Positions 32,980 through 41,748 of a DNA stretch of 64,000 bases are shown piece after piece (position 1 is the first letter of the stretch; each line of letters starts with the position of its first letter). The DNA comes from DATFDN01 sp963818725 (lineage in GTDB: Bacteria > Pseudomonadota > Alphaproteobacteria > Acetobacterales > Acetobacteraceae), in NCBI GenBank assembly GCA_963818725.1, contig CAWFTU010000008.1, positions 186,001 through 250,000 of the forward strand, read 5' to 3'. Below the pieces are notes generated by a model, which saw only the letters and a list, made by a program, of their open reading frames with translations, was not told the DNA's origin and did not search any database. Position numbers and translations under genes: made by a program.

Positions 32980-34367
32980 TTGAAATCTACTCCCATGCTG
33001 CCGGGTTTGTCACCGGTCGGCGGCAAGGCGATCGTGGCGCGTTTCGATGGCGCCTGCATGTCCTCCGATGGCGGATTGCTCGCCTTGCGGGAGGTCGAGC
33101 AGCGGCTTGCCATCGCATCTCGCCTGGCGGGCTGCCTCCGTGATCCGCGCGACCCAAGCCGGGTGCTCCATGGTCTGGCCGAGATCATTCGCATGCGCAT
33201 GCTGATGATCGCGGCGGGCCACGAGGACGGCAACGACGCCGACAGCCTGCGTAGCGATCCGATGTTTAAGCTGGCGATGGGCCGCCTGCCGGATGATGGC
33301 GACCTGTGGTCACAGCCAACGATCTCGCGCTTGGAGAACCTGCCGGATGCGCGTGCCCTGTTGCGCATGGGGCGAGCCATGGTCGACCACTATTGGCATA
33401 GCTTTCGCCAGGTGCCTCGCCGGATCGTGCTCGACATCGACGACACGTTCGGTGCCGTGCATGGCGGCCAGCAGCTGCGCCTGTTCAACGCCCATCGTGA
33501 TGAGTGCGGCTTCCAGCCGATCGTGGTGTTTGACGGCGACGGCCGCATGATCGCTGCCGCGCTGCGCCCGGCCAGCCGGCCGGCGGGCAAACAGGTCGTG
33601 CGCTGGTTGCACCGCCTGATCACCGCGGTCCGTGCCAATTGGCCCCGCGTCGAGATCATGCTGCGCGCCGACAGCCATTACTGCACGCCCGAGGTGCTGC
33701 GCCTCTGCCGTGCCAGGCGGTTGGACCACACGCTCGGCCTGGCGCCGACCTCGACGCTGCGCAAGCACACCCCCACCCTCGAGGAAAGCGCCGCCGTCCG
33801 CGCCGCCGCCGTTTCGGACGGGACGAGGCTGCGGCGGTTCAAGGAATTCCACGACGGGGCAGCGAGCCGGGATCGTGCGGAGCGCATCGTCCCCTCCGCT
33901 GCCATTCCACCCGCTTCGCGGGAGGAACCTTGGGCAGCTCCGCCCGTGTCGAAGCCGGGCCGCAGGGGGCCGATACACGCTTCATCGTCACCAGTCTGCG
34001 CGACCCGTCTGGCCGCACCGTTCACCAGGACATCTATTGCGCCCGAGGCCAGGCCGAGAACCATGTCAAGGCGTGGAAGACGCATCTGGCCGCCGACCGC
34101 ACGTCGTGCTGCCAGGCGAGCGCCAACCAAATGCGCCTGTTCCTCCATGTCGGCGCCCACTGGGTGATGTGGAGCCTGCGCGCGCTCATGCCGCGCCGTT
34201 CGCGCTGGCGGCTTGCGCAATTCGACACGATCCGGCCGCGTCTGATCAAGCTGGCGGTGCGCATCGCGGTGCTGAAGACGCAGATTCGCCCGCATCTGCC
34301 GCGAGCGACGCCGGACCAGGCGCTCTTTGCCTTGCTGCTGACGCGCATGCCCCGCCTGAGCATCTGA
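32980..34367 (+). pseudogene. IS1380-family transposase broken by a 50-base insertion
   Basis: The first frame runs from MKSTPMLPGLSPVGGKAIVA through RIVLDIDDTFGAVHGGQQLR (catalytic D region) and VEIMLRADSHYCTPEVLRLC. At 33892-33941 a 50-base palindromic insert breaks AERIV/ARVEAGPQ and shifts the frame. The rest, ARVEAGPQGADTRFIVTSLR, YCARGQAENHVKAWKTHLAA (E) and FLHVGAHWVMWSLRAL, continues to a stop at 34367. Without the insert the gene reads through as one. Confidence 0.9.
33892..33941. repeat. 50-base palindromic insert within the IS1380 transposase gene
   Basis: Contains the near-perfect inverted repeat ttccacccgc (33905-33914) / gcgggaggaa (33918-33927) with loop ttc. Its removal restores GTC-GCC codons joining IV to ARVEAG. 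It looks like an inserted REP-type or miniature element. Confidence 0.6.
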
Positions 34368-34879
34368 CGCACGGGGCGGATTGCCCCAACCTCACCCACT
34401 GCCCGATCAACCCCAACGCCGATCAGCTGCCAGGCCCATCCAACGGACCCCACTGGACCCCACTGGGCCCGACAGCGACCTGTGCGCCCACAGCTTCCGG
34501 TTGCACCGTCATCGAAGGGCCACAAATCCCAGATCGTTCCGGCGAATTATCCCGGCTAGCAAGAGCTGCGGCGCCTCTATGCTGGGCGGCAAAACAGGCA
34601 TTGCTCACCCCTGCAACTGCCGCCGCGCGGCCATTGGAGGCGGTGTCACGGAAGAGCAGTCGATCGGAGTGGCTTCTACGGGCGCCAGAGGGTCCACAGA
34701 GGTGGCTCAGGAATTTTGAACAGGGCGTTAAGTGGAAACTCGGCCTGACGGCAGGCATGTTTTGCCTGCGAATCAGGAGCGAAGATGAAGAAGCGAGAGG
34801 TGGCCGGCCAAATTCGGACCGGTCGATAAGTGGAAACCGTGCCTGAAAGCGGCGAGTATGCCGCGGATCAGGAGCGACG

Positions 34880-35191
34880 ATGACGGGACGTACACGCCGG
34901 ACCCATGCCCCGGGCTTCAAGGCCAAGGTGGCGCTGGCCGCTATCAAGGGCGAGAAGACGCTGGCCGAGTTGGCACAGCAATACGATGTGCACCCCAACC
35001 AGATCACCGCCTGGAAGGGTCAGTTGGTTGATGCGGCTGCCGGGGTATTTGGCGGGAGCGGAACCGCGGCGGAGGCGACACCGGCGGTCGATCTGAAGGT
35101 GCTGCACGCCAAGATCGGCGAGCTGACCCTGGAGAACGATTTTTTGGCCGGTGCGCTCGGCAAAGCCGGCCTGCTGAGCGCAAAGCGATGA
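34880..35191 (+). CDS. IS3 element A OrfA
   Basis: 103 residues. MTGRTRRTHAPGFKAKVALA starts a transposase-8-type HTH (EKTLAELAQQYDVHPNQITA W), followed by the leucine-zipper-like LHAKIGELTLENDFLAGAL that mediates OrfA-OrfAB contacts. GGAGCGACG precedes the ATG. It overlaps orfB by four bases (ATGA). Confidence 0.9.
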   Translation: MTGRTRRTHAPGFKAKVALAAIKGEKTLAELAQQYDVHPNQITAWKGQLVDAAAGVFGGSGTAAEATPAVDLKVLHAKIGELTLENDFLAGALGKAGLLSAKR

Positions 35192-36015
35192 TCGATCGGC
35201 GCCATGAACTGCCGCTGGCGCGGCAGGCGGCGTTGCTGCGGCTCAGCCGGAGCAACCTCTACTATGAACCTCGGCCCGTGCCGGCGGCGGAGCTTGCGAT
35301 CATGCGCCGGATCGACGCACTGCATCTCGATTACCCGTTCGCAGGTAGCCGGATGCTGCGTGATCTGCTGCGCGGCGAGGGCGTTGTCATCGGCCGTGAC
35401 CTGGTGCGGACGATGATGCGGCGGATGTGCATCGAGGCGCTGTATCGCCGGCCGAACACCTCGAAGGCCGCGCCGGGACACAAGATTTACCCATACCTGC
35501 TGCGGGGTCTGACGATCGAGCGGCCCAACCAGGTTTGGTGCATGGATATCACGTACATCCCGATGGCGCGCGGCTTCGTCTATCTGGCGGCGGTGGTGGA
35601 CTGGTACAGCCGTCGGGTTCTGGCGTGGCGGCTATCGATCAGCATGGAGGAGGATTTCTGCCTGGCGGCGGTTGAAGAAGCGCTTGCCAAGCACGGCCGG
35701 CCGGACATTTTCAACACTGACCAAGGCAGCCAGTTCACCGGGACTGCTTTCACCGGCCTGCTGCTGGCGAACAAGATCGCCATCAGCATGGACGGCCGCG
35801 GCGCCTGGCGGGACAACGTGTTTGTCGAGCGGCTCTGGCGGTCGGTAAAATACGAGGAGGTCTATCTGCGGGCTTATAACAGTGTCACCGAGGCGCGCGC
35901 ATCGATTGGCCGATATCTCGACTTTTACAATCGCAAACGGCCCCATTCGAGCCTTGACGCCCGGACACCGGACCACGCCTACTTCACCCACCTGCAGCAA
36001 CGAGCGGCAGCATGA
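35188..36015 (+). CDS. IS3 element A OrfB transposase
   Basis: 275 residues with HTH_21 segment (SNLYYEPRPVPAAELAIMRR), and rve core: D in VWCMDITYIPMARGFVYLAA, D in IFNTDQGSQFT, E in DNVFVERLWRSVKYEEVYLR. Ends HAYFTHLQQRAAA. Intact; expected to act as an OrfAB fusion through frameshifting. Confidence 0.92.
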   Translation: MIDRRHELPLARQAALLRLSRSNLYYEPRPVPAAELAIMRRIDALHLDYPFAGSRMLRDLLRGEGVVIGRDLVRTMMRRMCIEALYRRPNTSKAAPGHKIYPYLLRGLTIERPNQVWCMDITYIPMARGFVYLAAVVDWYSRRVLAWRLSISMEEDFCLAAVEEALAKHGRPDIFNTDQGSQFTGTAFTGLLLANKIAISMDGRGAWRDNVFVERLWRSVKYEEVYLRAYNSVTEARASIGRYLDFYNRKRPHSSLDARTPDHAYFTHLQQRAAA

Positions 36016-36023
36016 CTTTCGCC

Positions 36024-36086
36024 GCCGTTGTCGGGTCGTCGCTCCGGTCGGGCTACGCCCTCCCTGCGCGACGACCCGACAACGGC
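36024..36086. repeat. 19-base perfect inverted repeat near element A right end
   Basis: gccgttgtcgggtcgtcgc (36024-36042) pairs exactly with 36068-36086 around a 25-base loop. It starts nine bases after the orfB stop, so it may act as a terminator for transposase transcription or shield against read-through; it has no U-tract. Confidence 0.65.
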
Positions 36087-36460
36087 ATATTGCGGAACCA
36101 ATCGGCAGGGGATCCACTTATCGAAGGCGAAACGCTGTCTCGACAAAGCCGACCACCTCTGCGAGCCCGCCGGAACCACACACCGGCCTTCAAGGCGAAG
36201 GTGGCCCTTGCTGCCCTGAAAAACGATCGAACGATTGCACAGCTTGCTGAGCAGTTCGACGTGCATCCCAATCAAATCACCTCGTGGAAAGAGCAACTGC
36301 TTGCAGGGGCTGCCGACGTGTTTGAACGCGGTGGCAGCACCAAATCATCGGTCCCCGAGGTCGATATCAAGGCCCTGCACGCCAAGATCGGCGAGCTAGT
36401 CCTGGAGAACGATTTTTTAGAACGTGCGCTCGGCAAGGCGGGATTTCCGAGCGCAAAGCG

Positions 36461-37288
36461 ATGATCGACCGTAACCACAGGCTTGCGTTGACGAAGCAGG
36501 CGGCGCTCCTCGGCATCTGCCGAGGCAGCGTCTACTACGAACCGGCGCCGGTGTCGGATGCAGACCTTGCGCTGATGCGGCGGCTGGATGAGCTGCACCT
36601 GGAGTTCCCTTTCGCAGGTTCGCGGATGTTGCGCGGCTTGCTGGCTGCCGAGGGGAGCAAGGTCGGCCGTCGTCATGTCACAACATTGATGCGGAGAATG
36701 GGGATCGAAGCGATCTATCGCAGGCCCAACACATCGAAGCCTGCGCCAGGTCATCGCATCTATCCGTATCTGCTGCGCGGATTGACGATCAATCGGCCGA
36801 ACCACGTCTGGGCGACCGACATCAGCTACATCCCGATGGCGCGCGGCTTCGTCTATCTCACTGCCGTGATGGACTGGTTCACACGACGCATCCTGGCCTG
36901 GCGACTGTCGAACACGATGGAGGCTTCGTTCTGCATCGATGCTGTCGAGGAAGCCCTTGCAAAACACGGCTGCCCGCAAATCTTCAACACCGATCAGGGC
37001 AGCCAGTTCACCAGTACCGAATTCACCAGCGTGCTGATCAACAACGCCATCTCGATCAGCATGGACGGCAAGGGCGCATGGCGAGACAACGTTTTTGTCG
37101 AGCGCTTCTGGCGAACCATCAAGTACGAGGAAGTCTATCTGCGTGCCTATGATGGCGTCGAAGAAGCACGGCAATCAATCGGCCGCTACATCGCCTTCTA
37201 CAACGCAAGGCGACCTCACGCAGCCCTTGACGGCCGCACCCCGGATCAAGCCTACTCTCACCCGCTGCCGCTCCGCACGGCAGCATAA
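36461..37288 (+). CDS. IS3 element B OrfB transposase
   Basis: 275 residues, closely similar to OrfB of element A. HTH_21 (RGSVYYEPAPVSDADLALMR), D in VWATDISYIPMARGFVYLTA, D in IFNTDQGSQFTSTEF, E in DNVFVERFWRTIKYEEVYLR. Start overlaps orfA by four bases. Intact even though its orfA is interrupted, so it would need trans-acting OrfA. Confidence 0.92.
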   Translation: MIDRNHRLALTKQAALLGICRGSVYYEPAPVSDADLALMRRLDELHLEFPFAGSRMLRGLLAAEGSKVGRRHVTTLMRRMGIEAIYRRPNTSKPAPGHRIYPYLLRGLTINRPNHVWATDISYIPMARGFVYLTAVMDWFTRRILAWRLSNTMEASFCIDAVEEALAKHGCPQIFNTDQGSQFTSTEFTSVLINNAISISMDGKGAWRDNVFVERFWRTIKYEEVYLRAYDGVEEARQSIGRYIAFYNARRPHAALDGRTPDQAYSHPLPLRTAA

Positions 37289-37384
37289 CCCCCGGCCGAC
37301 GATCCACTTAACGACGCGGAAATTTTGTTCAAAGGACCGGGGCCACTTCACCACACGCTACGTGTCTGCGCGAGGGCGATGAAG

Positions 37385-37975
37385 CACCGCCAGGGCGGTA
37401 GCGATGAAGGCGGTGGCGCGCAGCGGCGTGCCGCTCTCAGCGCCGCCTCAATCGGCGTCAGAGCTGGGCGCTGGCAGAGGGGGCAAGGACGCCCGCTCAC
37501 GTCCGCAGCTGCTGCACATCCGGCCAGCCGGGCACGGGCGGGTGGCAGGCCCAGCACCGCCAGCCGGGATCGGCGTCGCGGGTCCAGAACCGATGCCCCT
37601 TGCAGCACGCGCACCAGTCACCCGGCTCGGGAGCGACCCAGGGCAAATGCCAGCGGTGGGGTTCACGAGCCGCAGAAGGGGCCTGGCGAGGGGCCGGCGA
37701 TGGCGAGGCAGGATTTGGGTTCGGCGCTGGCGCCCACCTAACCCACCTAATACCAGCCCGCCTATCCGTTGACCGTTCCTCGGTCATGCCCGCGAAAGCG
37801 GGCATCCAGGCAAACGCCGGAGAAACCGGCGCGGCTGGCGTGGACTCCCGCTTGCGCGAGAGTGACGAAAGCGGTCAGCGGACAGGCGGGCTGGTATAAT
37901 TCACCTAAACGGCTGCTCGCATTGCTTGCTCGATTAGCTGGATTAGGTGCTTTAGGTGGGGACTGACCAGCGCCC
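37385..37975 (-). pseudogene. second, decayed copy of island genes A and B
   Basis: Reading leftward: SPPKAPNPANRASNASSRLG (Gly-Leu repeat), a 146-base miniature element, then a shifted frame with SPAPRQAPSAAREPHRWHLP, WVAPEPGDWCACCKGHRFWT and GWRCWACHPPVPGWPDVQQL ending at 37497; a gene-B-like start (SGRPCPLCQRPALTPIEAAL) follows and is quickly frameshifted. It is clearly homologous to 43020-44947, pointing to a second related element or a duplication inside the island. Confidence 0.65.
37751..37896. mobile_element. 146-base miniature inverted-repeat element
   Basis: Twenty-five-base inverted repeats starting taccagcccgcct (37751-37775 and 37872-37896) with two mismatches, flanked by TAA on both sides. 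The inside holds REP-like hairpins, including atgcccgc-gaaa-gcgggcat (37786-37805). No coding capacity. It is inserted within the Gly-Leu repeat of the decayed gene A copy. 37976-38262 holds no gene I can support. Confidence 0.65.
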
Positions 37976-38262
37976 ATCGAGTGGCTGTTCCGCCGGTTGC
38001 GTGGATGGAGCTGCTGAACTGCTCCCCTTCTTTGGACCATGGGGCTGGTCCTGATCGGCCGGTGTTGACCTTGGTCGGCGAACGCTCGCGGGGTCAAGTT
38101 CCGCAACAATTTCGTCGTCGACCACGGGCGCCTAGGCCGAGTTCTGCCCGATCAGGCTCCTTGAATGAGCATGTACTCCCTGCCGTTGGCCGGGTCAGTG
38201 CCAAAGGCGGTGAGCAGGCTCCCGTTCGTCAGCGCCTCGCCGCCTGCCCCATAGCTTCTCAA

Positions 38263-39033
38263 CTATTCTGCGGTGACCGCCTGTCGCAGCGGTTCGAGGG
38301 AGACTTGGTTCGCGCCGTCGAATGGGCGTTCCAGGATGGCGACCAGCGCCAGGACAATGATGGCGGCAGCGGTCGGCAGGCTCAGCGCCACGATCTGGCC
38401 GCGCGCGTGATCGAGGTGCGCCACGGCCACGGACACCTGGGTCAGCAACGCGAGCAGGAGCACCGCGACCCAACGCAGGGTGTCGGTCGGCGCGTGCATC
38501 AGCATCAGCCGGGAGCTGCGCGCGGTGCTGATCCGCTGCACCGTGTCGATCAGCGCAGCCTGCATGGCCGAGCCGGCCGCAGCGCCTGTCTGACGGGACG
38601 CCGCCGCGCCAAGCAGGGCGAGCAAGGCCGCATCGGCCTGATGGGAGCCGTAGCCGATCGGCCGCCGATGCCATTCGTCGTCGACCACCGATATTAGATA
38701 TCGGTTGACCCGCTCCCGCAGGCGGCCGGCTTCCGATGGGACCGCGTTGGCCAGTTCGAGGACGGCCACAACTCCCTCGCGCTCGTGCAGCACTGCCTGC
38801 ACGGCGCCACGATAGGACTCCCAGGCGCCGGCGCCGAGGAACGCGATCGTCAGGGCAAACAAGGTATTGGACGTGACGAAGAACGGCGTGACCATGCCCT
38901 GCAGGCTCGCCAGGTGGCGGCGCGTCGGCCACCGGAACGAGACCAGGTGCAGCAGGGTGGCGGTCAGCCCGTCGGAGGCGACCAGTGTCGCCACGATGGC
39001 CCAGGGCGGAAGATCGAGCCAACCCGTCAGCAT
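38263..39033 (-). CDS. DUF4239-type membrane protein
   Basis: 256 residues from MLTGWLDLPPWAIVATLVAS. Four hydrophobic segments (WAIVATLVASDGLTATLLHL; SNTLFALTIAFLGAGAWESY; WVAVLLLALLTQVSVAVAHL; AAAIIVLALVAILERPFDG) flank a soluble middle. The conserved ending ILERPFDGANQVSLEPLRQA is diagnostic of the bestrophin-like DUF4239 family. Transport activity has not been established for these proteins. No operon partner is visible; the upstream start at 39120 is in-frame but lacks support. Confidence 0.82.
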   Translation of the reverse strand: MLTGWLDLPPWAIVATLVASDGLTATLLHLVSFRWPTRRHLASLQGMVTPFFVTSNTLFALTIAFLGAGAWESYRGAVQAVLHEREGVVAVLELANAVPSEAGRLRERVNRYLISVVDDEWHRRPIGYGSHQADAALLALLGAAASRQTGAAAGSAMQAALIDTVQRISTARSSRLMLMHAPTDTLRWVAVLLLALLTQVSVAVAHLDHARGQIVALSLPTAAAIIVLALVAILERPFDGANQVSLEPLRQAVTAE

Positions 39034-39120
39034 CCGCGTCCTCCTAGTCCGGCCGGGCGCGTAAGCTAACCAGCACTGCCCGTCCTGGACGTCCACAATC
39101 CCCGCCAAAGCTACCTTCAC

Positions 39121-39250
39121 CGTGGACGAATACGACGGCCTTTCGTCGCCCGCCTCAGATCGGTCCAGGCGGCTATCTCCCGGCGCAGCTTGATCATCTC
39201 GGCCGAGCGCCCGCCGTGGATCGTGCGGGCGTGACGAAGGCGTAGCAGCC
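39121..39250 (-). pseudogene. C-terminal fragment of an unknown protein
   Basis: Leftward translation gives FVNGLLRLRHARTIHGGRSA and EMIKLRREIAAWTDLRRATK, ending GRRIRPR just before the DUF4239 region. The 5' part is cut off by the transposase element starting at about 39251. No family recognised; the missing part is not obvious on the far side. Confidence 0.3.
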
Positions 39251-40690
39251 CGTTGACGAAGTCGGCTTGGCTTGATTCGCTGGCTGTCTGACGGGGGCGG
39301 CTGGTGACGTATGGCGCTGGGACGGCAGCAGGCACGACAGACGGAGATGCTGGTGACGTGGGCGGAGCTGCCACGGTCGCCGGGGCACGCCTTCTACGAC
39401 ACGCTGCAATCGGTTCTGCTCGCGGCCGACTTCGACGGGTTCGTGGAAAGGAACTGCGCACCGCTCTACGCGACGCGATGTGGTCGGCCGTCGCTGCCGC
39501 CGGGGCGCTACTTCCGCATGCTGCTGGTGGGCTACTTCGAGGGGATCGACAGCGAGCGCGGGTTGGAGTGGCGCTGTGCCGACAGCCTATCGCTGCGGGA
39601 GTTTCTGCGCCTCTCTCTCTGAGCGCGAGCCGGTGCCCGACCATTCCTGGCTGAGCCGCACCCGCTCGCGCTTGCCGCTCGAGTTGCACGACCAGGTCTT
39701 CACCTGGGTACTGGGGCGCCTGGCCGAGCATGGTCTGATCCGGGGCGAGCGGGTCGGCGTCGATGCCTCGACGATGGAGGCCAACGCGGCGCTGCGCACG
39801 ATCGTGCGCCGCGCGGACGGCGAGGGCTATCGCGACATGCTCAAGCGCATGGCCGCCGAGAGCGGCATCGAGACCCCGACGGCCGAAGACCTGATCCGGC
39901 TTGACCGCACGCGCAAGGGCAAGAAGCTGTCGAATGCGGAGTGGCAGAGTCCAACCGACCCGGATGCGCGGATCGCCAAGCTGAAGGACGGCCGCACGCA
40001 TCGGGCCTACAAGCCCGAGCATGCGGTGGACCTCGACACCGGCGCGGTGATCGCGGCGGAGATGCACGAAGCCGACCAGGGCGATACCACGACCCTGCCG
40101 GACACGCTGGCGAGTGCGGCCGAGCACCTGGCCGCGGTGGCGGCGGCACCCACGCCCGAGGCTCCGGCCGAGATGATCGCGGACAAAGGATACCACTCCC
40201 GCGCGGGCCTGAGGGCGCTCGAGGACGGACCGTGGAAGAGCCGCATCGCCGAGCCCCGGCGCGATGGCTTCCTGCGCTGGCACGGCGATTATGCCGCCCG
40301 GCGGGCCGTCTACAACAACCGCAGCCGCCTGCTGTCCGAGGTCGCCCGACAGGCGTTCAGGCTCCGCGCCGAACTGGTCGAGCGCGGCTTCGCGCTGATC
40401 CTCGATCGGGGCGGCATGCGAAGGGCCTGGCTCCGCGGCCGCGAGAACCTGCACAAGCGCTATCTGATCCACGTCGCCGGATACAATCTGGGGCTGATCA
40501 TGCGCCTGCTGACCGGGGCCGGGACGCCTCGGGAGTTCCTGGCGCGGGCTTCGGTCTGGCTCGGCGCGATCCTGGTCCCCGATGGCGCGCTGATCGCCAT
40601 CCTGTTCGTCGCCGCAGAAGGTCAGATCGCCGCCATCGCCGTCAGCCTCCAAGCCGACCCGCTCGCCTGAAAACCGACTTCTTCAACGCG
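39251..40690 (+). mobile_element. IS5/IS1182-like element
   Basis: Imperfect inverted repeats gttgacgaagtcggctt (about 39252) and the complement of gttgaagaagtcggtttt (ending about 40690) enclose one transposase reading region. 40691-40868 beyond it holds no gene I can support. Confidence 0.7.
39311..40670 (+). pseudogene. IS5/IS1182-like transposase with CT-repeat frameshift
   Basis: First frame: MALGRQQARQTEMLVTWAEL, PSLPPGRYFRMLLVGYFEGI DSERG, then LREFLRLSL and a stop at 39622. The second frame continues REPVPDHSWLSRTRSRLPLE, GVDASTMEANAALRTIVRRA (D), YKPEHAVDLDTGAVIAAEMH (D) and GYNLGLIMRLLTGAGTPREF. The break falls in the run ctctctctct (about 39604-39621); two extra CT units would explain it. 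Such tracts are prone to slippage, so the lesion may be reversible. Confidence 0.82.
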
Positions 40691-40868
40691 CTGGTAGGAA
40701 CCCTTCAACCGTCCTCGGGCGGTGCTCTTGCCGGCCTGCATCCGACAGCGGCCGTTCGGCGTCGCGGGAGACCGGCACGGGCTCCCGCTACAGATGCCTG
40801 CCGCAAGCCGGCTCGGCAGGCTGGAGTCTTCCGACCAGGCCAGGAAGTTCTGTGCCCATAGAAGCGCC

Positions 40869-41726
40869 TCATCGTTGCGGCGATGGGCATCTATTCAGAG
40901 GCGGGACACTGCCATTCAGCAGGTATGCCAGGGTCTGTGCCACGCCTGTTGGAGCACCGACGTAGACGGTTGAGCCGGTGTTCGTGTTGGCGGTCGCGCT
41001 CTTGCAGTTCTCGAAGAACAATTCCTCGCACGGGAAGGGGCCGGCAATCTGATAGCCCACGTTCGCGCTGGCCGGGTCGGCCACCACGATCGGACAGGAG
41101 CACACGATCTGGTGGTCACCCAGCGGCGTGTCGAAGCCTGGGAACGACCTTCCCTCCGTGCTCGTGAAGCAAAATCCGCCATCGCAGTGCGCATACGCGC
41201 CGTTCGAGGTCTTCGCGGGACAGGTGTACAGCGCCTTGTCGCCACCCGGCGCGACGACGGACTCGGGCAGGCTGAAGGTGCTCACCATGTACCCGTTGTC
41301 GGCCCCCTCGGCGTTGGCGGTGCAGACGTCCTGATCCTGCCCGAACCGGAACGACAAGCTGATGCTGTCGCCCGACTTCACGTCGCACTTGCAATAGGCA
41401 AGGCCGTTGAAGACAAAACAGCTGGCGACCGCGCACAGCGCGTACGTCTGACCCTTGCAGACCTTGAACACCTTGGGGATGGTCGAAGCCGGGCTGGCGT
41501 TTCCAGGAACGGCTGCCTGCTCGGCGCGGGCCACCCCTCCTGTGGTCAACAGCAGCGCCACCCCAAGCCCTGCCGTGGCAAGCACAGCCCTCCCCACGAG
41601 CCGCCGTCGGCATACCTCTGCCGCACCGCCCAGCTGCGGCCCCGGCTCCCACACCGGGGATGGCCGTTCCGCGATCTTCGTCTGTGAGTCGGCCAATCTA
41701 GCCTCCCCTGCACGCGCCCGCACCAT
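40869..41726 (-). CDS. secreted protein with 14 cysteines, unknown family
   Basis: About 285 residues. The N-terminus has a twin-arginine-like signal (RRRLVGRAVLATAGLGVALL, then LTTGGVARA|EQ). The mature part has 14 Cys: VCKGQTYALCAVASC, YCKCDVKSGD, DVCTANAEG, YTCPAKTSNGAYAHCDGGFC, IVCSCPIVV, PFPCEELFFENCKS and a late RC. The even count and spacing suggest seven disulfides, so a periplasmic or extracellular role. The start is uncertain (41786, 41741 or 41726). No homologue recognised. It is divergent from the antiporter fragment. Confidence 0.55.
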   Translation of the reverse strand: MVRARAGEARLADSQTKIAERPSPVWEPGPQLGGAAEVCRRRLVGRAVLATAGLGVALLLTTGGVARAEQAAVPGNASPASTIPKVFKVCKGQTYALCAVASCFVFNGLAYCKCDVKSGDSISLSFRFGQDQDVCTANAEGADNGYMVSTFSLPESVVAPGGDKALYTCPAKTSNGAYAHCDGGFCFTSTEGRSFPGFDTPLGDHQIVCSCPIVVADPASANVGYQIAGPFPCEELFFENCKSATANTNTGSTVYVGAPTGVAQTLAYLLNGSVPPLNRCPSPQR

Positions 41727-41748
41727 GGGCTGTGCAGTCATTTTTGAG

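Larger units (their letters stand above)
32871..34555 (+). mobile_element. IS1380-family element
   Basis: Inverted repeats around CCCGGATAATTCG (32871) and CGAATTATCCCGG (ending 34555) enclose about 1.7 kb, the usual size of IS1380 elements. The target duplication is not clear. 34556-34725, beyond the right end, holds no gene I can recognise. Confidence 0.75.
34823..36124 (+). mobile_element. IS3-family element A (inner), nested
   Basis: Inverted repeats tcgataagtgga (34823) and tccacttatcga (ending 36124). Contains a complete orfA/orfB pair and a strong hairpin before the right end. It is a relative of the element it has entered (similar ends and about two-thirds identical proteins by eye). 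Confidence 0.78.
34785..36464 (+). pseudogene. IS3 element B OrfA, split by element A
   Basis: ATG AAG AAG CGA starts the gene (AGGAGCGAAG upstream). After 13 codons it is interrupted at about 34823 and resumes at about 36125 as ETLSRQSRPPLRARR, then the HTH HTPAFKAKVALAALKNDRTI AQL and the leucine-rich tail LHAKIGELVLENDFLERAL. The 1302-base insert is a multiple of three, and the start at 34785 and the downstream part share the same phase. Confidence 0.7.
34726..37313 (+). mobile_element. IS3-family element B (outer), interrupted by element A
   Basis: Ends carry cgttaagtgg (34726) and ccacttaacg (ending 37313). Its orfA begins at 34785 and resumes after the nested element at about 36125; orfB follows at 36461. 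The nested insertion length keeps the orfA frame. Confidence 0.75.

Noticed and set aside
36024..36086. Integron attC site from the long inverted repeat
   Set aside because: The arms lack the GTTRRRY and RYYYAAC core sites and no integron integrase or cassette is present; it lies inside an IS3.
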